Positions 1-13,745 of a stretch of DNA of 64,000 nucleotides are shown piece by piece (the first letter of the stretch is position 1; each line of letters opens with the position of its first letter). The stretch lies in assembly GCA_009746045.1 (NCBI GenBank), contig RPFO01000244.1, positions 62,001-126,000 on the forward strand, in the 5' to 3' direction. Both the position numbers and the translations under genes were made by a program. The notes beneath the pieces are model-generated. The model made no database searches. It worked only from the letters and a program-made list of their open reading frames with translations, and was not told the origin of the DNA. Source of the stretch: Mesostigma viride (taxonomy: Eukaryota; Streptophyta; Mesostigmatophyceae; Mesostigmatales; Mesostigmataceae).

Positions 1-1556
1 GGCCGGAAACAGCTTGCTTGATCAGGGCGTGTTTTTCGAGCTTCACTGGCCGGGAGTGTCTAGTGGTGAGAACCATTGCTGCGATCGCTTTCCCACCATT
101 TACGAGGAAATACCCGCAAATGAAAAACCACTGAAACGGTCTAGCTAGTCAGTCATTACATTAGCCACATGCCATCATGCATGTTTCCAAACGTCCAGGA
201 ACTGCACACGGTGCAAATGCCATTTGCAGTGCAAAAATCCAGAGGACACGACCTCATTGCTTCATATTTGTATGCAGAAGACTAAAAAAGTAACATGCAT
301 TAATGGCCCGCATGCATAAAGGGCCTGAATTCTGATGCGGGCCCAACGGCAGCACCGCCAAAGCAGATAAGGGCCCGCAGTCTGATGCGGGCCCCACGGC
401 ACCACCGCCATAGCAGAGCTCGAAGGTCGTGGTGCGCGTGAAACGTACGTATGCCCTTTGTCGGTAGGTGCCGTTGGGGTCAAATTGGGTGCCGCCAAAA
501 TCGGGCCGACGCGTCAATAGACTGAGGCCGTCGATGAGAGCCATCATGCGGCTTGGGGAACTTCAGCTAAGTTAACTTAACGCAAACCACTGGTCGCCCG
601 CGTCGGGAACCGGCCCAACGGCTCTCCCGCAACAGAAAATAACGCGGCATACTGCATACGTCGTCGGATTGTTACATTTCGACGGTCAAGATTTCATGAT
701 GAGGTTTGCGTTCAATTTGCCGCAGTTTGCCGCCCAGAGAAAGTAGTTGTTGGACTCGTTGCCCACGATGAAACACAATCAAGCAAGCCGTTTCCGGACC
801 CACCGAGTAGGTCATGTAGTCGCTCTTCACGTCAGCCAGCCGTAATTTCAATGCACAAGGCTACACATTTCCATCTCCATTCATATTCATAATCCTGCAC
901 GACTCGAAAACGCGGACAAGATAACGGCAGGCTCGAGCTACCATGGTCCGGATTCTCCCGATTTCTGGCCTGCGCTGGTTGTCTCCTTGATATTGGCAAC
1001 TCTCTCCGGTAAGAGATTTTCCGCAGTTTGGCTGTTTCGAAACGTTCATTACGTGAGATGCCTTCGGATCAGGAGACTCACACAGCCGCGAAATCATGCC
1101 AAAGGTCATATGTTCGATCCCTTGCTGGTAGCTTCTGAGCTTTCTTATTTTCTGTGTTCCGCGGAATCTCAGATTTGGGCCGCTAGCGTTTTCACGCTTG
1201 TTGCTTTCTGATCCGACGACAACGTTGTGCCTTGCTCGTGTGACATCTGGCGCATGGTGTGATTCATGTGTATGGTGCTGCCTTGCCACATGGGGCTGCT
1301 TTGCCATAAGAGTGAGTGTTGGGTTCTACACATTTGCTGCATGGACCGTTAGGTGCTGGTGAGCTCTTCCTTGTAGAACGCTTACATCTATGTCAAGGAT
1401 CTGATTTCTTTTCCTCTTGCGTATATTGTGTCGGTTTGCTTTATTTCTTGCAGGGACCACGAGAGTAAAATGCAAGCGGTTCCACTTTCAAGTCAGCATG
1501 TGACGCCCTGTCGACCGGCCCGCTTTGTTAGCTAGCTACCATATAGTATTTGATGA
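1..1556. other. Region without a recognised gene
   Basis: I find no convincing coding region on either strand. The open frames are short, lack recognisable motifs and overlap one another. The stretch holds an imperfect 50-bp direct duplication (319-368 and 369-418, with alternating GGGCCC and GATGCGGGCC motifs). It also holds a copy of a roughly 40-bp motif that recurs at 9591-9629 and 45524-45557 (here 950-991). A composition change towards AT-rich sequence begins near 1200. Confidence 0.5.
319..418. repeat. Imperfect 50-bp direct duplication
   Basis: Two adjacent copies of a 50-bp unit lie at 319-368 and 369-418. They share the core GATGCGGGCCC followed by an ACGGCA(G)CACCGCCA segment and differ at a handful of positions. 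Confidence 0.7.
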
Positions 1557-1708
1557 TAGGCATTGAATGCGGAAGATGTCATAACGCCATAACAGACTGT
1601 GTTGAACAGGCATTGAATGCCGAAGATGTCATAACGCCATAACAGACTGTGTTGAAAAGGCATATTTGAATGCCGAAGATGTACATAACGCCATAACAGT
1701 GTTGAATA
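1557..1708. repeat. Tandem repeat, about 52-bp unit, three copies
   Basis: Three successive copies of a unit containing GGCATTGAATGC, GAAGATGTCATAACGCCATA and ACAGACTGTGTTGAA are visible. The third copy carries small insertions (TATT, TA) and a deletion. No gene is associated with it. Confidence 0.8.
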
Positions 1709-1872
1709 GTTGAATCAATGGGTTCTTGCAGCTGTAAACATTAAAATTATTCAAACATTTAATGAAAAAATCATTATTGTTCGTGCTGTTTTGAACAGCG
1801 GTTGTTACTGGCACTGCATGCATGTGTCTGCTGCCAGCATATTGCATTATGGGTGTGTTTTTCAGCGCTGTG

Positions 1873-2190
1873 TTTTCTCACTTTTCTCACTTTTCTCACG
1901 TCCTGTTTTTCTCACTTTTCTCACTTTTCTCACGTCCTGATTTTCTCACTTTTCTCACGTTTCACACCTCCCGTTTTTCTCACTTATCTCACGTCCTGTT
2001 TTTTGAGATTTTTCTCACGTTTTTCCCCTTTTTTCACCTTTTTGGGGCAATCTCACCCGGGTGAGAAACGTGTTTTCTCACCCATTCTCACCCTTTTTTC
2101 TCACCTTTCTCACCCATTCTCACCCATTTCTCACCCTTTTTCTCACCTTTCTCACCCTTTTTCTCACCATTTCTCACCCATTCTCAAAGC
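1873..2190. repeat. TTTCTCAC low-complexity tract
   Basis: About 320 bp are dominated by the octamer TTTCTCAC and variants (CCATTCTCAC, CGTCCTGTTTTTC). The right edge runs into the stop codon region of the minus-strand ORF at 2184-2885, so this tract would be that gene's immediate 3' flank. Confidence 0.85.
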
Positions 2191-2885
2191 CGAGTTCCTA
2201 GTGTGTCTGCCTCTGCTCTCCTCCTGGCCTCCTCCCGCATGAGACGCTTCATCTCCTTGCGTACCTCATGCTCCCGGAGGGCTGCCTGAAAGGCAGCTTC
2301 ATCCTCGGGTATGTCAGGGAGTGCGTCTCCCATGATCATAGCAGGCCGGACTGGACAGTCCGCCTCTTTGCCCTTCCTCGCACCCAGGGCCAGCAGTCCC
2401 TCCTTGTACTGCAGGGGTTGGGGGGGAGAGGGTTTCTTGCTGGTGGTTTCCAGCGGGGGGGCTTCTTCAGCTACCACCCCATGTTTGGCCAAGATGGCCT
2501 CCGTGACCCTGGCTTGGGTGATGGAGGACATGGTTTTAAAGTGTGCTGACCGAGCAAGCTCGGCCAGGTCTTGACTGTCCGCATAGTCCATGGGATAGTC
2601 AGCATTTTTTAAGAGGTCACGTAACCGCTGGGTGGCCTCGCGGTACGCGTCCGCCATCGCCTGGTGGGTAGCCAGGCGACGGGCGGCTTCCTCTTCATAT
2701 TCTTGCCGCTTAGCGGCGAGCCGAAAAGCCGCCTCTCGGCGGACCTCTCGGTCCCGCTGCCGCGCTCGGCGTTCTTCATTTGCCACCAGCGCGGCCTGCT
2801 CGACCGCCAGGAGCGCTGGGGTAAGATTGATCTCAGTCTCCCCATCGGGGAGACTGGCAGTGTCGGATACCTCATCGTCGGACAT
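2184..2885 (-). pseudogene. Charged coiled-coil protein, possibly the 3' part of a gene split by the 11-kb transposon
   Basis: A 233-aa minus-strand frame starts with MSDDEVSD and continues through an Arg/Glu/Ala-rich helix (about residues 35-90) that looks coiled-coil. An acidic and then basic tail ends at 2184. I do not recognise a family. Its start lies only 5 bp outside the left inverted repeat of the 2890-14133 element. Another minus-strand frame ends just inside the right repeat, so the two may be halves of one interrupted gene. That link is inference: no target-site duplication could be read, and the start methionine could instead belong to an independent ORF. Confidence 0.4.
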
Positions 2886-2992
2886 TGGGGTGGTTTTACC
2901 GGATTAGGATACATTTGCACAGCTTCAAATGTATCCTAAATGCACCATTGGCAAACATGGTTTCTGGACATGGTCGATATCATTCATATGTT

Positions 2993-3021
2993 TGGCAAGC
3001 ATGATATGATCATGCTTGCCA
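2993..3021. repeat. Perfect 13-bp-arm palindrome
   Basis: TGGCAAGCATGAT and its exact complement are separated by three bases. It lies about 100 bp inside the left end of the large transposon, where subterminal palindromes may serve as protein-binding sites. That role is inference. Confidence 0.7.
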
Positions 3022-4084
3022 AAGATGTTGTCTCTTTTCATATTTCACACATATATTATCGGCCTCGGCGTGCCATGCTTCCACGTTTGTTGTCTCTTTT
3101 CATATATTGTAAATATGATCAATAAAATTCCAAACATGACCATGTTGGAGACTTCAAGTGGAGCATCATGATTACTGTTTTCACTATTACGTAACCCATG
3201 GTTCATGTTAACATGGCATAATGAGCAATCCTATTGACCCCATGACTAATGGTGAAGTTAATAAAGTTACATCGTGGCACGTCACTATAGCATCAAGTTG
3301 CATCATTGTGCATAAAGTAGTTTAGCACTGAGTTGGCATGCCAACACCAGGTACACTAAATAAATTAAAACCAGAATTGATAAACAACCCAGTATCCAAA
3401 TACAGTATCCATATATATGCAGGTCGTACTACAGGTACAGCCACGGCTGCCACGCGGCTTCTGCAGCGATCACGCTCTTTCTCCTAGACAATTGCTCTAC
3501 TGGTCCCTACAGGTCGGTCGACTTGGACCATGATGCGTCAAGAACCGTTAATTGACCGACTTAAACAAGATGTTTGTCTACATGCAGCTGTCTGCACCTA
3601 ACTAACGCGAAACCGCGTGCTACCAAATATAGCGGGAAATGCATGAGTAACACATGTCAACGCACAACCGGTGGAAATCACGCGATACCAACCGCGGCAA
3701 CAGTGGTGTGAACATAGCGGGCACTGCCATGCAAAAAAGCACCAGCAGCGGCATCAGTAGCAAATTGTAGTAGCGGAACAATAGCCACTACATCAATGCA
3801 ACAACACATCAGCCCAGCAACACAGCAGCAGCATGACCGTAGCACAGCAGCAGCACAACTGTAGCTCAGCAGCACGGCCGTAATGCAGCAGTGCATCAAC
3901 ACAGCAGCACGGCAGCAGCACGACAGCAATACATCAGCGGCACGGCAGCAATGCAGCAACACATCAGCACAACAGCACAACAGCAGCACGGCAGCAATGC
4001 AGCAACAGTAGCATGGCAGCACAGCAGCAGCAGCAGCAGCAGCAGCACATGAGCAGCTCAATGACAACAACCGCTGCTCGCGCT
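3022..4084. other. Non-coding subterminal region of the large transposon
   Basis: There is no convincing gene. Positions 3022-3420 are AT-rich. Positions 3720-4050 are a GCAGCA/ACAGCA-rich low-complexity stretch that is open on the minus strand, but its translation is only Cys/Ala/Val/Leu homopolymer-like and I do not call it. The transposase-like gene's 3' end begins at 4085. Confidence 0.5.
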
Positions 4085-7000
4085 TCAGCAGTCGTCGTCG
4101 TCGTCGTCGTCGTCATCGTCATCGGCAAGGATGAGCGCTCGCTTCCGACGCCGGGAGGCGCCTGCGTTGTTGTTCTCCGCCACATCGTCGCTGGGTGGAA
4201 CCATCTCGCGCAATCGAGCCTCGGCCAGGGTGATATCCGGCGCTTGCAACGCAGGGACGACCACACCGGGGCACCCGCAGATCTGTGCCTCCAGCTCGTG
4301 GAGAGGCACACAAGAAACCGCGTCCTCCTCCCAACGGGCACCCCAGTACATGGCTACCATGTCGTTTTGCGTGTCGACAACAGCGACACGACCATGGTAC
4401 CTGCCGTCCCGGCTTTCGGTGCGACCGTCCGCGGATGTCACACGCTCCGACGCCCAATGACACACGACTTGCCCTACGAGGTTGCGGCTGCCACTCTTGA
4501 CCTGCAGCCTTATGCCTTCCCAGCATGCCTTCGCCATGCCGACGATGCCCTTCGAGCATTCAGCATCTTGCCACTTCACGACCGGGTGTTCCGCGTCATA
4601 GGGCACCTCCTTCAGCGCCTTTAGGCACTCCTTGGTGAGCTTTTTGTTCGCACCCAAGGAGACTGCATGGGGCGGCTGACCTCGCTTGCCCACCACTTGT
4701 GTCAAGACGAGGTCTGACGCGGTGATGATCACCGTGTGCGCCGCAGTGGTTGGCGGATGGGGCCATTGCGCAATGTCTGGGTTCCACGGGTGCCACGTGT
4801 CACGCAAATGCTTAGCGCGGTATACAAAGAGCTCAATAGAAGGTTGGCCGCCATCCTCCTTCGCAACCACCTCCTTGATGATGCCAAAGAGGACTGGAGT
4901 CCACGTGAGCTTCGAGTTGCAGAGAATACCAGCTGAAGGGTGCCAGTATAGAACAGCGGAGCCTTTCTCAACGCCTTGCATGCGCTTCAAGTAAGCGACC
5001 TTGGCTGTCATGGCCCTGTCTTCTGCCGCCCATTCCTGCTGTGTGTGGCCATCATGAAGAACTCGGTCTACCAGCGGGGTGACGCGCACCGCCTCTGCGT
5101 CGACCAACGCCATGAAGTGCTCTTCTTGCGTCGGTGGTGGTTCAGGCGCTGCATCGTGCTCACGCAGGGCGGAGATGTCCGCGCGAGATGGCCACGGCAA
5201 AGGGCGCCACTCCTCAGGCACCTCCTCAGGGGCATGTGGGACTTTTGCGAAAAAGGCCTCGTTTGGCTTGATGGTGTCGGGCGGAAAGTACCACTGCCAG
5301 ATGCCATGGGGCAACTTCTCGACCCTTGTTTTGATCGACTCCAGCTCCTTCCCCAGAAACTCCATGTTCAATGGTGCGAAGGCTGGGGTGTCCTGCAACA
5401 TCGGAATGCGGTCTGGATCCACAAGTCGGACGCCAAACAGCGGCCGCCCCTCCGCATCAAACTTGTAAGGCTGTGTCATCGCCTTCCCGCACCGTGGCGC
5501 GCCTTCCTGTCGAGTCCCCGCGGGCTGCCACGGCGTCTTTTGGGACTCCGTGGTCCGGTAGGACAACCAGGTCTCTGCGTTGCCCTGTACCTGGAAGAAG
5601 ACGGCGTGGTGCACCTTCATTGAGCGACCGCGTTTTTCAGGCACCGGCTGTGCCGCTCCGCCGCCCGCCGGCTGCGCCTCCGGCCCGCCGCGCGCCGGCT
5701 GCCCCGCCCCGCCGCCCGTCGACTGCCCCGCCCCGCCGCCCGTCGACAGCCCCGCCCCGCCGCCCACGCGCGCCGGCAGCGCCGCTGGCCCCCGCACGCC
5801 GACCGCCCTGCCCCGCCGCCCGTCGACTGCCCCGCCCCGCCGCCCGTCGACAGCCCCGCCCCGCCGCATGCCAGCTGCGCCGGCCCGCCGCCCACGCGCG
5901 CCGGCAGCGCCGCTGGCCCCCCGCACGCCGACGGCCCTGCCCCGCCGCCCGTCGACTGCCCCGCCCCGCCGCCCGTTGACAGCCCCGCCCCGCCGCCCAC
6001 GCGCGCCGGCAGCGCCGCTGGCCCCCCGCACGCCGACCGCCCTGCCCCGCCGCCCGTCGACTGCCCCGCCCCGCCGCCCGTCGACAGCCCCGCCCCGGCG
6101 CCCACGCGCGCCGGCAGCGCCGCTGGCCCCCGCGCGCCGACTGCCCCGCCACGCCGCCCGTCGACAGCCCCGCCCCGCCGCCCACGCGCGCCGGCAGCGC
6201 CGCTGGCCCCCGCGCGCCGACGGCCCCGCCCCGCCGCCCGTCGACAGCCCCGCCCCGCCGCCCACGCGCGCCGGCAGCACCGCTGGCCCCCCGCACGCCG
6301 ACTGCCCCGCCCCGCCGCCCGTCGACAGCCCCGCCCCGCCGCCCACGCGCGCCGGCAGCACCGCTGGCCCCCCGCCCGTCGACTGCCCCGCCCCGCCGCC
6401 CGTCGACAGCCCCGCCCCGCCGCCCACGCGCGCCGGCAGCGCCGCTGGCCCCCCGCGCGCCGACGGCCCTGCCCCGCCGCCCGTCGACTGCCCCGCCCCG
6501 CCGCCCGTCGACAGCCCCGCCCCGCCGCCCACGCGCGCCGGCAGCGCCGCTGGCCCCCCGCACGCCGACCGCCCTGCCCCGCCGCCCGTCGACTGCCCCG
6601 CCCCGCCGCCCGTCGACAGCCCCGCCCCGCCGCCCACGCGCGCCGGCAGCGCCGCTGGCCCCCCGCACGCCGACCGCCCCGCCACGCCGCCCGTCGACTG
6701 CCCCGCCCCGCCGCCCGTCGACAGCCCCGCCCCGCCGCCCACGCGCGCCGGCAGCGCCGCTGGCCCCCCGCGCGCTGACTGCCCCGCCACGCCGCCCGTC
6801 GACAGCCCCGCCCCGCCGCCCACGCGCGCCGGCAGCACCGCTGGCCCCCCGCACGCCGACTGCCCCGCCCCGCCGCCCGTCGACAGCCCCGCCCCGCCGC
6901 CCACGCGCGCCGGCAGCACCGCTGGCCCCCCGCACGCCGACGGCCCTGCCCCGCCGCCCGTCGACTGCCCCGCCCCGCCGCCCGTCGACAGCCCCGCCCC

Positions 7001-9253
7001 GCCGCCCACGCGCGCCGGCAGCACCGCTGGCCCCCCGCACGCCGACGGCCCTGCCCCGCCGCCCGTCGACTGCCCCGCCCCGCCGCCCGTCGACAGCCCC
7101 GCCCCGCCGCCCACGCGCGCCGGCAGCGCCGCTGGCCCCCCGCGCGCCGACTGCCCCGCCCCGCCGCCCGCGCGCGCCGGCAGCACCGCTGGCCCGCCGC
7201 CCGTCGACGGCCCTGCCCCGCCGCCCGTCGACTGCCCCGCCCCGCCGCGCACCGGCAGCGCCGCCCCGCTGCCCGCTGACTGCCCCGCCCCGCCGCGTGC
7301 CGGCTGCGCCGCCGCTGCCGCCCCGCCGCGCACCGATGGCGCCGCCCCTCCGTGCGCCGGCTGCGCCTCGCTGCACGCAGGCTGCACGACATCACCACGC
7401 ACCCTGGTGACCTTGATAACCTGATCCTCCCTACCGGTCATCCAATCTACTGTGCTGCACCAACCGGCAAACGACTCGCGCTGCAACGGAGTGAGAAAGT
7501 TCCTGACATCGTAAGCGACCCCCAATACCTTGACCTCCGTGCCAGCGGGGACGGTCGAGTTGCAGTTCGCAGCTGCACCACTAGGCTGACGGAATGCCTC
7601 TTCTATGGCCGCCACCCAGCTCTCCAAAGTTGGGTACTTGTGCACGAAGCTAGGCCCCCCCGCCACAGCGTGTCTCATGTAGGCCACAAGCACGCCGAAT
7701 TTCTGATCTGGGTCGGCGTGCGTGTGGCCCACGAGCATGCGGTGCATTTCGACGACGTCGAAGAAGCCAACGTGTACGAGCCACCATGCAAACAGTAAGA
7801 CGGTGTGATTCCGGTTTTCACTCCCACCGTCCAGTTGCAGGCACAAACACCTGGGCATGTGCGGCAGCCCCGCCCTCCTCCATGGCTGGTCCCTCATCAA
7901 CTGCGCCAGGATGTGCATCAGCATCGTGACGGTGACACTGCCGGAGAGGTTGTCGGTCATGAGGACCCATGCGAGAACGATGAACCACATCGCCTTGTAC
8001 CCATGGACGGCCGCACAGAAGAGCGAGAACGGCATCATGCCACCTGCATAGCTGCCCCATGAGTCGGGCCCCCCCACCAGCTTCGGCCAGTATGTCTTGG
8101 CGTGATCCAGCTTGTCGAGGTTGATCGACAAAATGGCCGTCAACATAGCGGCCACCATCGCGCAGGCAAGCTCGCGCCTCAACCAATAGTTCTGGCGGGT
8201 AAACCAGGCCAGAGCGACATGCTGCTTGATTTGGTTGTCGACGTACTGCCGTTGTGCCTCAGTTGAAGCACCGCGGCGCCGCATGCGCAGTTCCACGCAG
8301 TCCGCGCAGTGACCGGTGCTCTTGTTGTGCGGGCATACCACCACCTTCGGGCTCCTCTGCCCTGGGAAGTAGTCGCCTTTGCAGTAGGTGCGCCAGATGC
8401 GGTAGAATGCGTTGTAGCCTAGCACCTTGGCCCCTTCCCCCGCTTCTGCCACCACGTCTTCAACGTACATGGCGTGCATCTCCTTGATGGACATGACGTC
8501 CATGAAGACAACGCCAGCATGAGTCGGGTCATGGTCTGCGATCTGCTGCACCAACTCGTGCATCCACATTGCTGCGTGTTCGCCAACCTCCGAACGCCCC
8601 CGAGCATCACGCTCAGGTGGTGCGTGCTCCAGACCAACACCGAAAGTCGCTAGGTCGTTGGGATGCACGGTCAGGAAATACTCTTTCGCCGACACGACCG
8701 ACGCCACCAGATTGTTCCAAGTCGCCCGGGTAACGCCGGCCATCTTCCGGATGGCAGATGCACAACCGGTGACGGTGTACATGCACCCCGCAATCACCAC
8801 GTCCACGTGTAAAGGGCCGGTAATGATGTACTTCTTGTAACGGCCACCGTCGGCAGGGGATTCTACCTCGATGTTGCCCACGCCGGCCGACCGGATCACG
8901 TCGCAAAGGGAGGCCATGCGCTGCTGGTCCGTTTGGTTGTACAGGTACTCTCGAAAGGCAGTCCACGACCTGGTATCGGTAAGTAAGGTGCCCACCTTCT
9001 CGAGGCAATGCTCCCCACAAGTCGGACCGCACTTCCTGGCCTTGGCGATGTCCTTGTCAACGGACTTCAATTTGGAGGCGAGAAGCCGGGCGCCATCTTT
9101 CTTCCCACTGCGCTTCGCTCGAGAGGAAGACGTGCCGGGCCCCATTTCCGTGTGAAGCAGGTCGTCGTCAGAGCCGTCAGAATCTACGCCCCAACTAGCT
9201 TCAGAACTCGCATCCGAATCCACCAGGTCTGGCACATCCCATTCTTCATCCAT
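4085..9253 (-). CDS. Transposase-like protein with DUF7869-type core, repeat linker and poly-Asp tail
   Basis: This is a 1722-aa uninterrupted frame. Residues 1-60 are acidic/Ser-rich. Around residue 93 there is a Cys cluster (CGPTCGEHC). Residues about 240-620 resemble the DUF7869 family of transposon proteins: an FMDVMS segment near 247, LQLDGGSENRN near 467 and VGHTHADPDQ near 505, the last two matching the family's LQLDN..EN and VGHTHEDIDQ signatures and probably supplying acidic catalytic residues. Residues about 625-1205 are a Gly/Ala/Ser/Pro-rich tandem repeat encoded by a GC-rich minisatellite. It shifts into another frame and back without meeting a stop. Residues 1210-1710 form a globular, unrecognised domain rich in Trp and His, and the protein ends in about ten Asp and a Cys. 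It is the most likely mobilising protein of the 2890-14133 element. Family assignment is from memory of motifs and catalytic activity is inferred. Confidence 0.65.
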   Translation of the reverse strand: MDEEWDVPDLVDSDASSEASWGVDSDGSDDDLLHTEMGPGTSSSRAKRSGKKDGARLLASKLKSVDKDIAKARKCGPTCGEHCLEKVGTLLTDTRSWTAFREYLYNQTDQQRMASLCDVIRSAGVGNIEVESPADGGRYKKYIITGPLHVDVVIAGCMYTVTGCASAIRKMAGVTRATWNNLVASVVSAKEYFLTVHPNDLATFGVGLEHAPPERDARGRSEVGEHAAMWMHELVQQIADHDPTHAGVVFMDVMSIKEMHAMYVEDVVAEAGEGAKVLGYNAFYRIWRTYCKGDYFPGQRSPKVVVCPHNKSTGHCADCVELRMRRRGASTEAQRQYVDNQIKQHVALAWFTRQNYWLRRELACAMVAAMLTAILSINLDKLDHAKTYWPKLVGGPDSWGSYAGGMMPFSLFCAAVHGYKAMWFIVLAWVLMTDNLSGSVTVTMLMHILAQLMRDQPWRRAGLPHMPRCLCLQLDGGSENRNHTVLLFAWWLVHVGFFDVVEMHRMLVGHTHADPDQKFGVLVAYMRHAVAGGPSFVHKYPTLESWVAAIEEAFRQPSGAAANCNSTVPAGTEVKVLGVAYDVRNFLTPLQRESFAGWCSTVDWMTGREDQVIKVTRVRGDVVQPACSEAQPAHGGAAPSVRGGAAAAAQPARGGAGQSAGSGAALPVRGGAGQSTGGGAGPSTGGGPAVLPARAGGGAGQSARGGPAALPARVGGGAGLSTGGGAGQSTGGGAGPSACGGPAVLPARVGGGAGLSTGGGAGQSTGGGAGPSACGGPAVLPARVGGGAGLSTGGGAGQSACGGPAVLPARVGGGAGLSTGGVAGQSARGGPAALPARVGGGAGLSTGGGAGQSTGGVAGRSACGGPAALPARVGGGAGLSTGGGAGQSTGGGAGRSACGGPAALPARVGGGAGLSTGGGAGQSTGGGAGPSARGGPAALPARVGGGAGLSTGGGAGQSTGGGPAVLPARVGGGAGLSTGGGAGQSACGGPAVLPARVGGGAGLSTGGGAGPSARGGQRRCRRAWAAGRGCRRAAWRGSRRAGASGAAGARGRRGGAVDGRRGGAVDGRRGRAVGVRGASGAAGARGRRGGAVNGRRGGAVDGRRGRAVGVRGASGAAGARGRRAGAAGMRRGGAVDGRRGGAVDGRRGRAVGVRGPAALPARVGGGAGLSTGGGAGQSTGGGAGQPARGGPEAQPAGGGAAQPVPEKRGRSMKVHHAVFFQVQGNAETWLSYRTTESQKTPWQPAGTRQEGAPRCGKAMTQPYKFDAEGRPLFGVRLVDPDRIPMLQDTPAFAPLNMEFLGKELESIKTRVEKLPHGIWQWYFPPDTIKPNEAFFAKVPHAPEEVPEEWRPLPWPSRADISALREHDAAPEPPPTQEEHFMALVDAEAVRVTPLVDRVLHDGHTQQEWAAEDRAMTAKVAYLKRMQGVEKGSAVLYWHPSAGILCNSKLTWTPVLFGIIKEVVAKEDGGQPSIELFVYRAKHLRDTWHPWNPDIAQWPHPPTTAAHTVIITASDLVLTQVVGKRGQPPHAVSLGANKKLTKECLKALKEVPYDAEHPVVKWQDAECSKGIVGMAKACWEGIRLQVKSGSRNLVGQVVCHWASERVTSADGRTESRDGRYHGRVAVVDTQNDMVAMYWGARWEEDAVSCVPLHELEAQICGCPGVVVPALQAPDITLAEARLREMVPPSDDVAENNNAGASRRRKRALILADDDDDDDDDDDC
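5640..7380. repeat. GC-rich coding minisatellite, roughly 80/105-bp units
   Basis: About 1.7 kb of CCCCGCCGCCCGTCGAC and CGCGCGCCGGCAGC modules alternate in units of about 80 or 105 bp (for example ACGCGCGCCGGCAGC recurs near 6182, 6262, 6343, 6425, 6531 and 6637). It encodes the linker of the transposase-like protein. The period is close to a multiple of three and there are no stops in any of the three minus frames, nor in at least one plus frame, which produces long spurious antisense ORFs here. Confidence 0.9.
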
Positions 9254-9262
9254 GTTAATAGG

Positions 9263-9720
9263 AAATCTACTGTATTACACCCGGTGGTGCTTGGACAGAA
9301 GCAAGAAACCCCGCCCACCGCTCAAATGTGGCGCCCAACAAAGCCCCAAACTGTTTTCTTCAATAAGTCTACTGTTCTACATCCGGTGGTGGATGGACAC
9401 AAGCAATAAAGGCCCCGCCCACACCTCAGATTTCTTTAGAAAATCTACTGATCTACATTCGATGGCGCCTTCACAGAAGCAGGAAACTCCGCCCACCGGT
9501 CAAATGTGACGCCCAACAAAGCCCCAACTGATTTCTTCAAGAAGTATACTGTTTTACAGCCGGTAGTGCTTGGGCAGAAGCACTATAAAAGAGACAACCA
9601 GCGCAGGCCAGAAATCGCAGGCCAGAAATCGCAACTATGTAAAGCCCGCCCACACATCGGATTTCTTTACGAAAAACCTGTTTTACATTCGATGGGGTCT
9701 TGACAGATTCAAACAAATTA
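9263..9720 (+). promoter_or_regulatory. Promoter-like repeat block between divergent transposon genes
   Basis: Five imperfect repeats begin with A(A/G)(A/T)CTACTGT.(T/A)TACA..CGGTGGTG and alternate two types, one with CGCCCAACAAAGCCCCAA and one with CCCGCCCACAC.TC.GATTTCTTTA. They start near 9263, 9364, 9440, 9541 and 9675. A TATAAAA sequence lies at 9583-9589. The block lies directly upstream of the minus-strand transposase-like gene start (9253) and upstream of the plus-strand PHD gene, so it may be a shared bidirectional promoter region. This is inference from position and repetition. Confidence 0.45.
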
Positions 9721-9765
9721 TCGTTTCTACCTGCGTGCGACTGCTGCGGCTGAGTGCTGCAACTT

Positions 9766-10795
9766 GTCTTCACGTCTTCACGTCTTCACGTCTTCACGTC
9801 TTCACCGCGTCTTCACCTGTCTTCACCACGTCTTCACGGCTTCACGGCTTCACGTCTTCACGGCTTCACCTGAACACCTGAACTTCACCTGAACTTGCCG
9901 TATCGTGTCTTCACGTCTTCACGTCTTCACGTCTTCACGTCTTCACGTCTTCACCGCGTCTTCACCTGTCTTCACCACGTCTTCACGGCTTCACGGCTTC
10001 ACGTCTTCACGGCTTCACCTGAACACCTGAACTTCACCTGAACTTGCCGTATCGTGTCTTCACGTCTTCACGTCTTCACGTCTTCACGTCTTCACGTCTT
10101 CACCGCGTCTTCACCTGTCTTCACCACGTCTTCACGGCTTCACGGCTTCACGTCTTCACGGCTTCACCTGAACACCTGAACTTCACCTGAACTTGCCGTA
10201 TCGTGTCTTCACGTCTTCACGTCTTCACGTCTTCACGTCTTCACGTCTTCACCGCGTCTTCACCTGTCTTCACCACGTCTTCACGGCTTCACGGCTTCAC
10301 GTCTTCACGGCTTCACCTGAACACCTGAACTTCACCTGAACTTGCCGTATCGTGTCTTCACGTCTTCACGTCTTCACGTCTTCACGTCTTCACGTCTTCA
10401 CCGCGTCTTCACCTGTCTTCACCACGTCTTCACGGCTTCACGGCTTCACGTCTTCACGGCTTCACCTGAACACCTGAACTTCACCTGAACTTGCCGTATC
10501 GTGTCTTCACGTCTTCACGTCTTCACGTCTTCACGTCTTCACGTCTTCACCGCGTCTTCACCTGTCTTCACCACGGCTTCACGGCTTCACGTCTTCACGT
10601 CTTCACGGCTTCACCTGAACACCTGAACTTCACCTGAACTTGCCGTATCGTGTCTTCACGTCTTCACGTCTTCACGTCTTCACGTCTTCACGTCTTCACG
10701 TCTTCACCACGTCTTCACCTGTCTTCACCACGTCTTCACGGCTTCACGGCTTCACGTCTTCACGGCTTCACCTGAACACCTGAACTTTGCGTATC
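9766..10795. repeat. 149-bp higher-order satellite built from CGTCTTCA monomers
   Basis: The landmark TTGCCGTATCGTG recurs exactly every 149 bp (at about 9901, 10050, 10199, 10348, 10497 and 10646), giving about seven near-identical units. Each unit is itself composed of CTTCACGT/CTTCACGG octamers and ends with CACCTGAACACCTGAACTTC. It lies in the non-coding space between the two divergent transposon genes, upstream of the start at 10946. Confidence 0.9.
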
Positions 10796-10945
10796 GTATC
10801 TTTGATACATTGCATCATTTGCATGCCTTGGAGCTGCACGTCTTCAAGCAGTGTCACCCAGTTCCCGCTTGATTCAAATGCACTTCGCGCTTGAATTCGT
10901 GACTTCGCTCAAGGTGGAAGGTGATGGGCACTAGCCACGGGAACT

Positions 10946-13745
<2,800 letters not shown>

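Noticed and set aside
861-1307. 148-aa minus-strand frame near the left end
   Set aside because: No recognisable motif, overlaps a plus frame of similar quality and contains the dispersed 40-bp motif, so it is more likely chance.
5580-7424. Plus-strand 614-aa Pro/Ala-rich frame and two further long minus frames
   Set aside because: They are shadows of the GC-rich minisatellite that encodes the linker of the minus-strand transposase-like protein. Only that frame joins non-repetitive, conserved sequence on both sides.
9766-10795. CRISPR-like array
   Set aside because: The units are 149-bp contiguous repeats made of octamers with no unique spacers, and the genome is eukaryotic.
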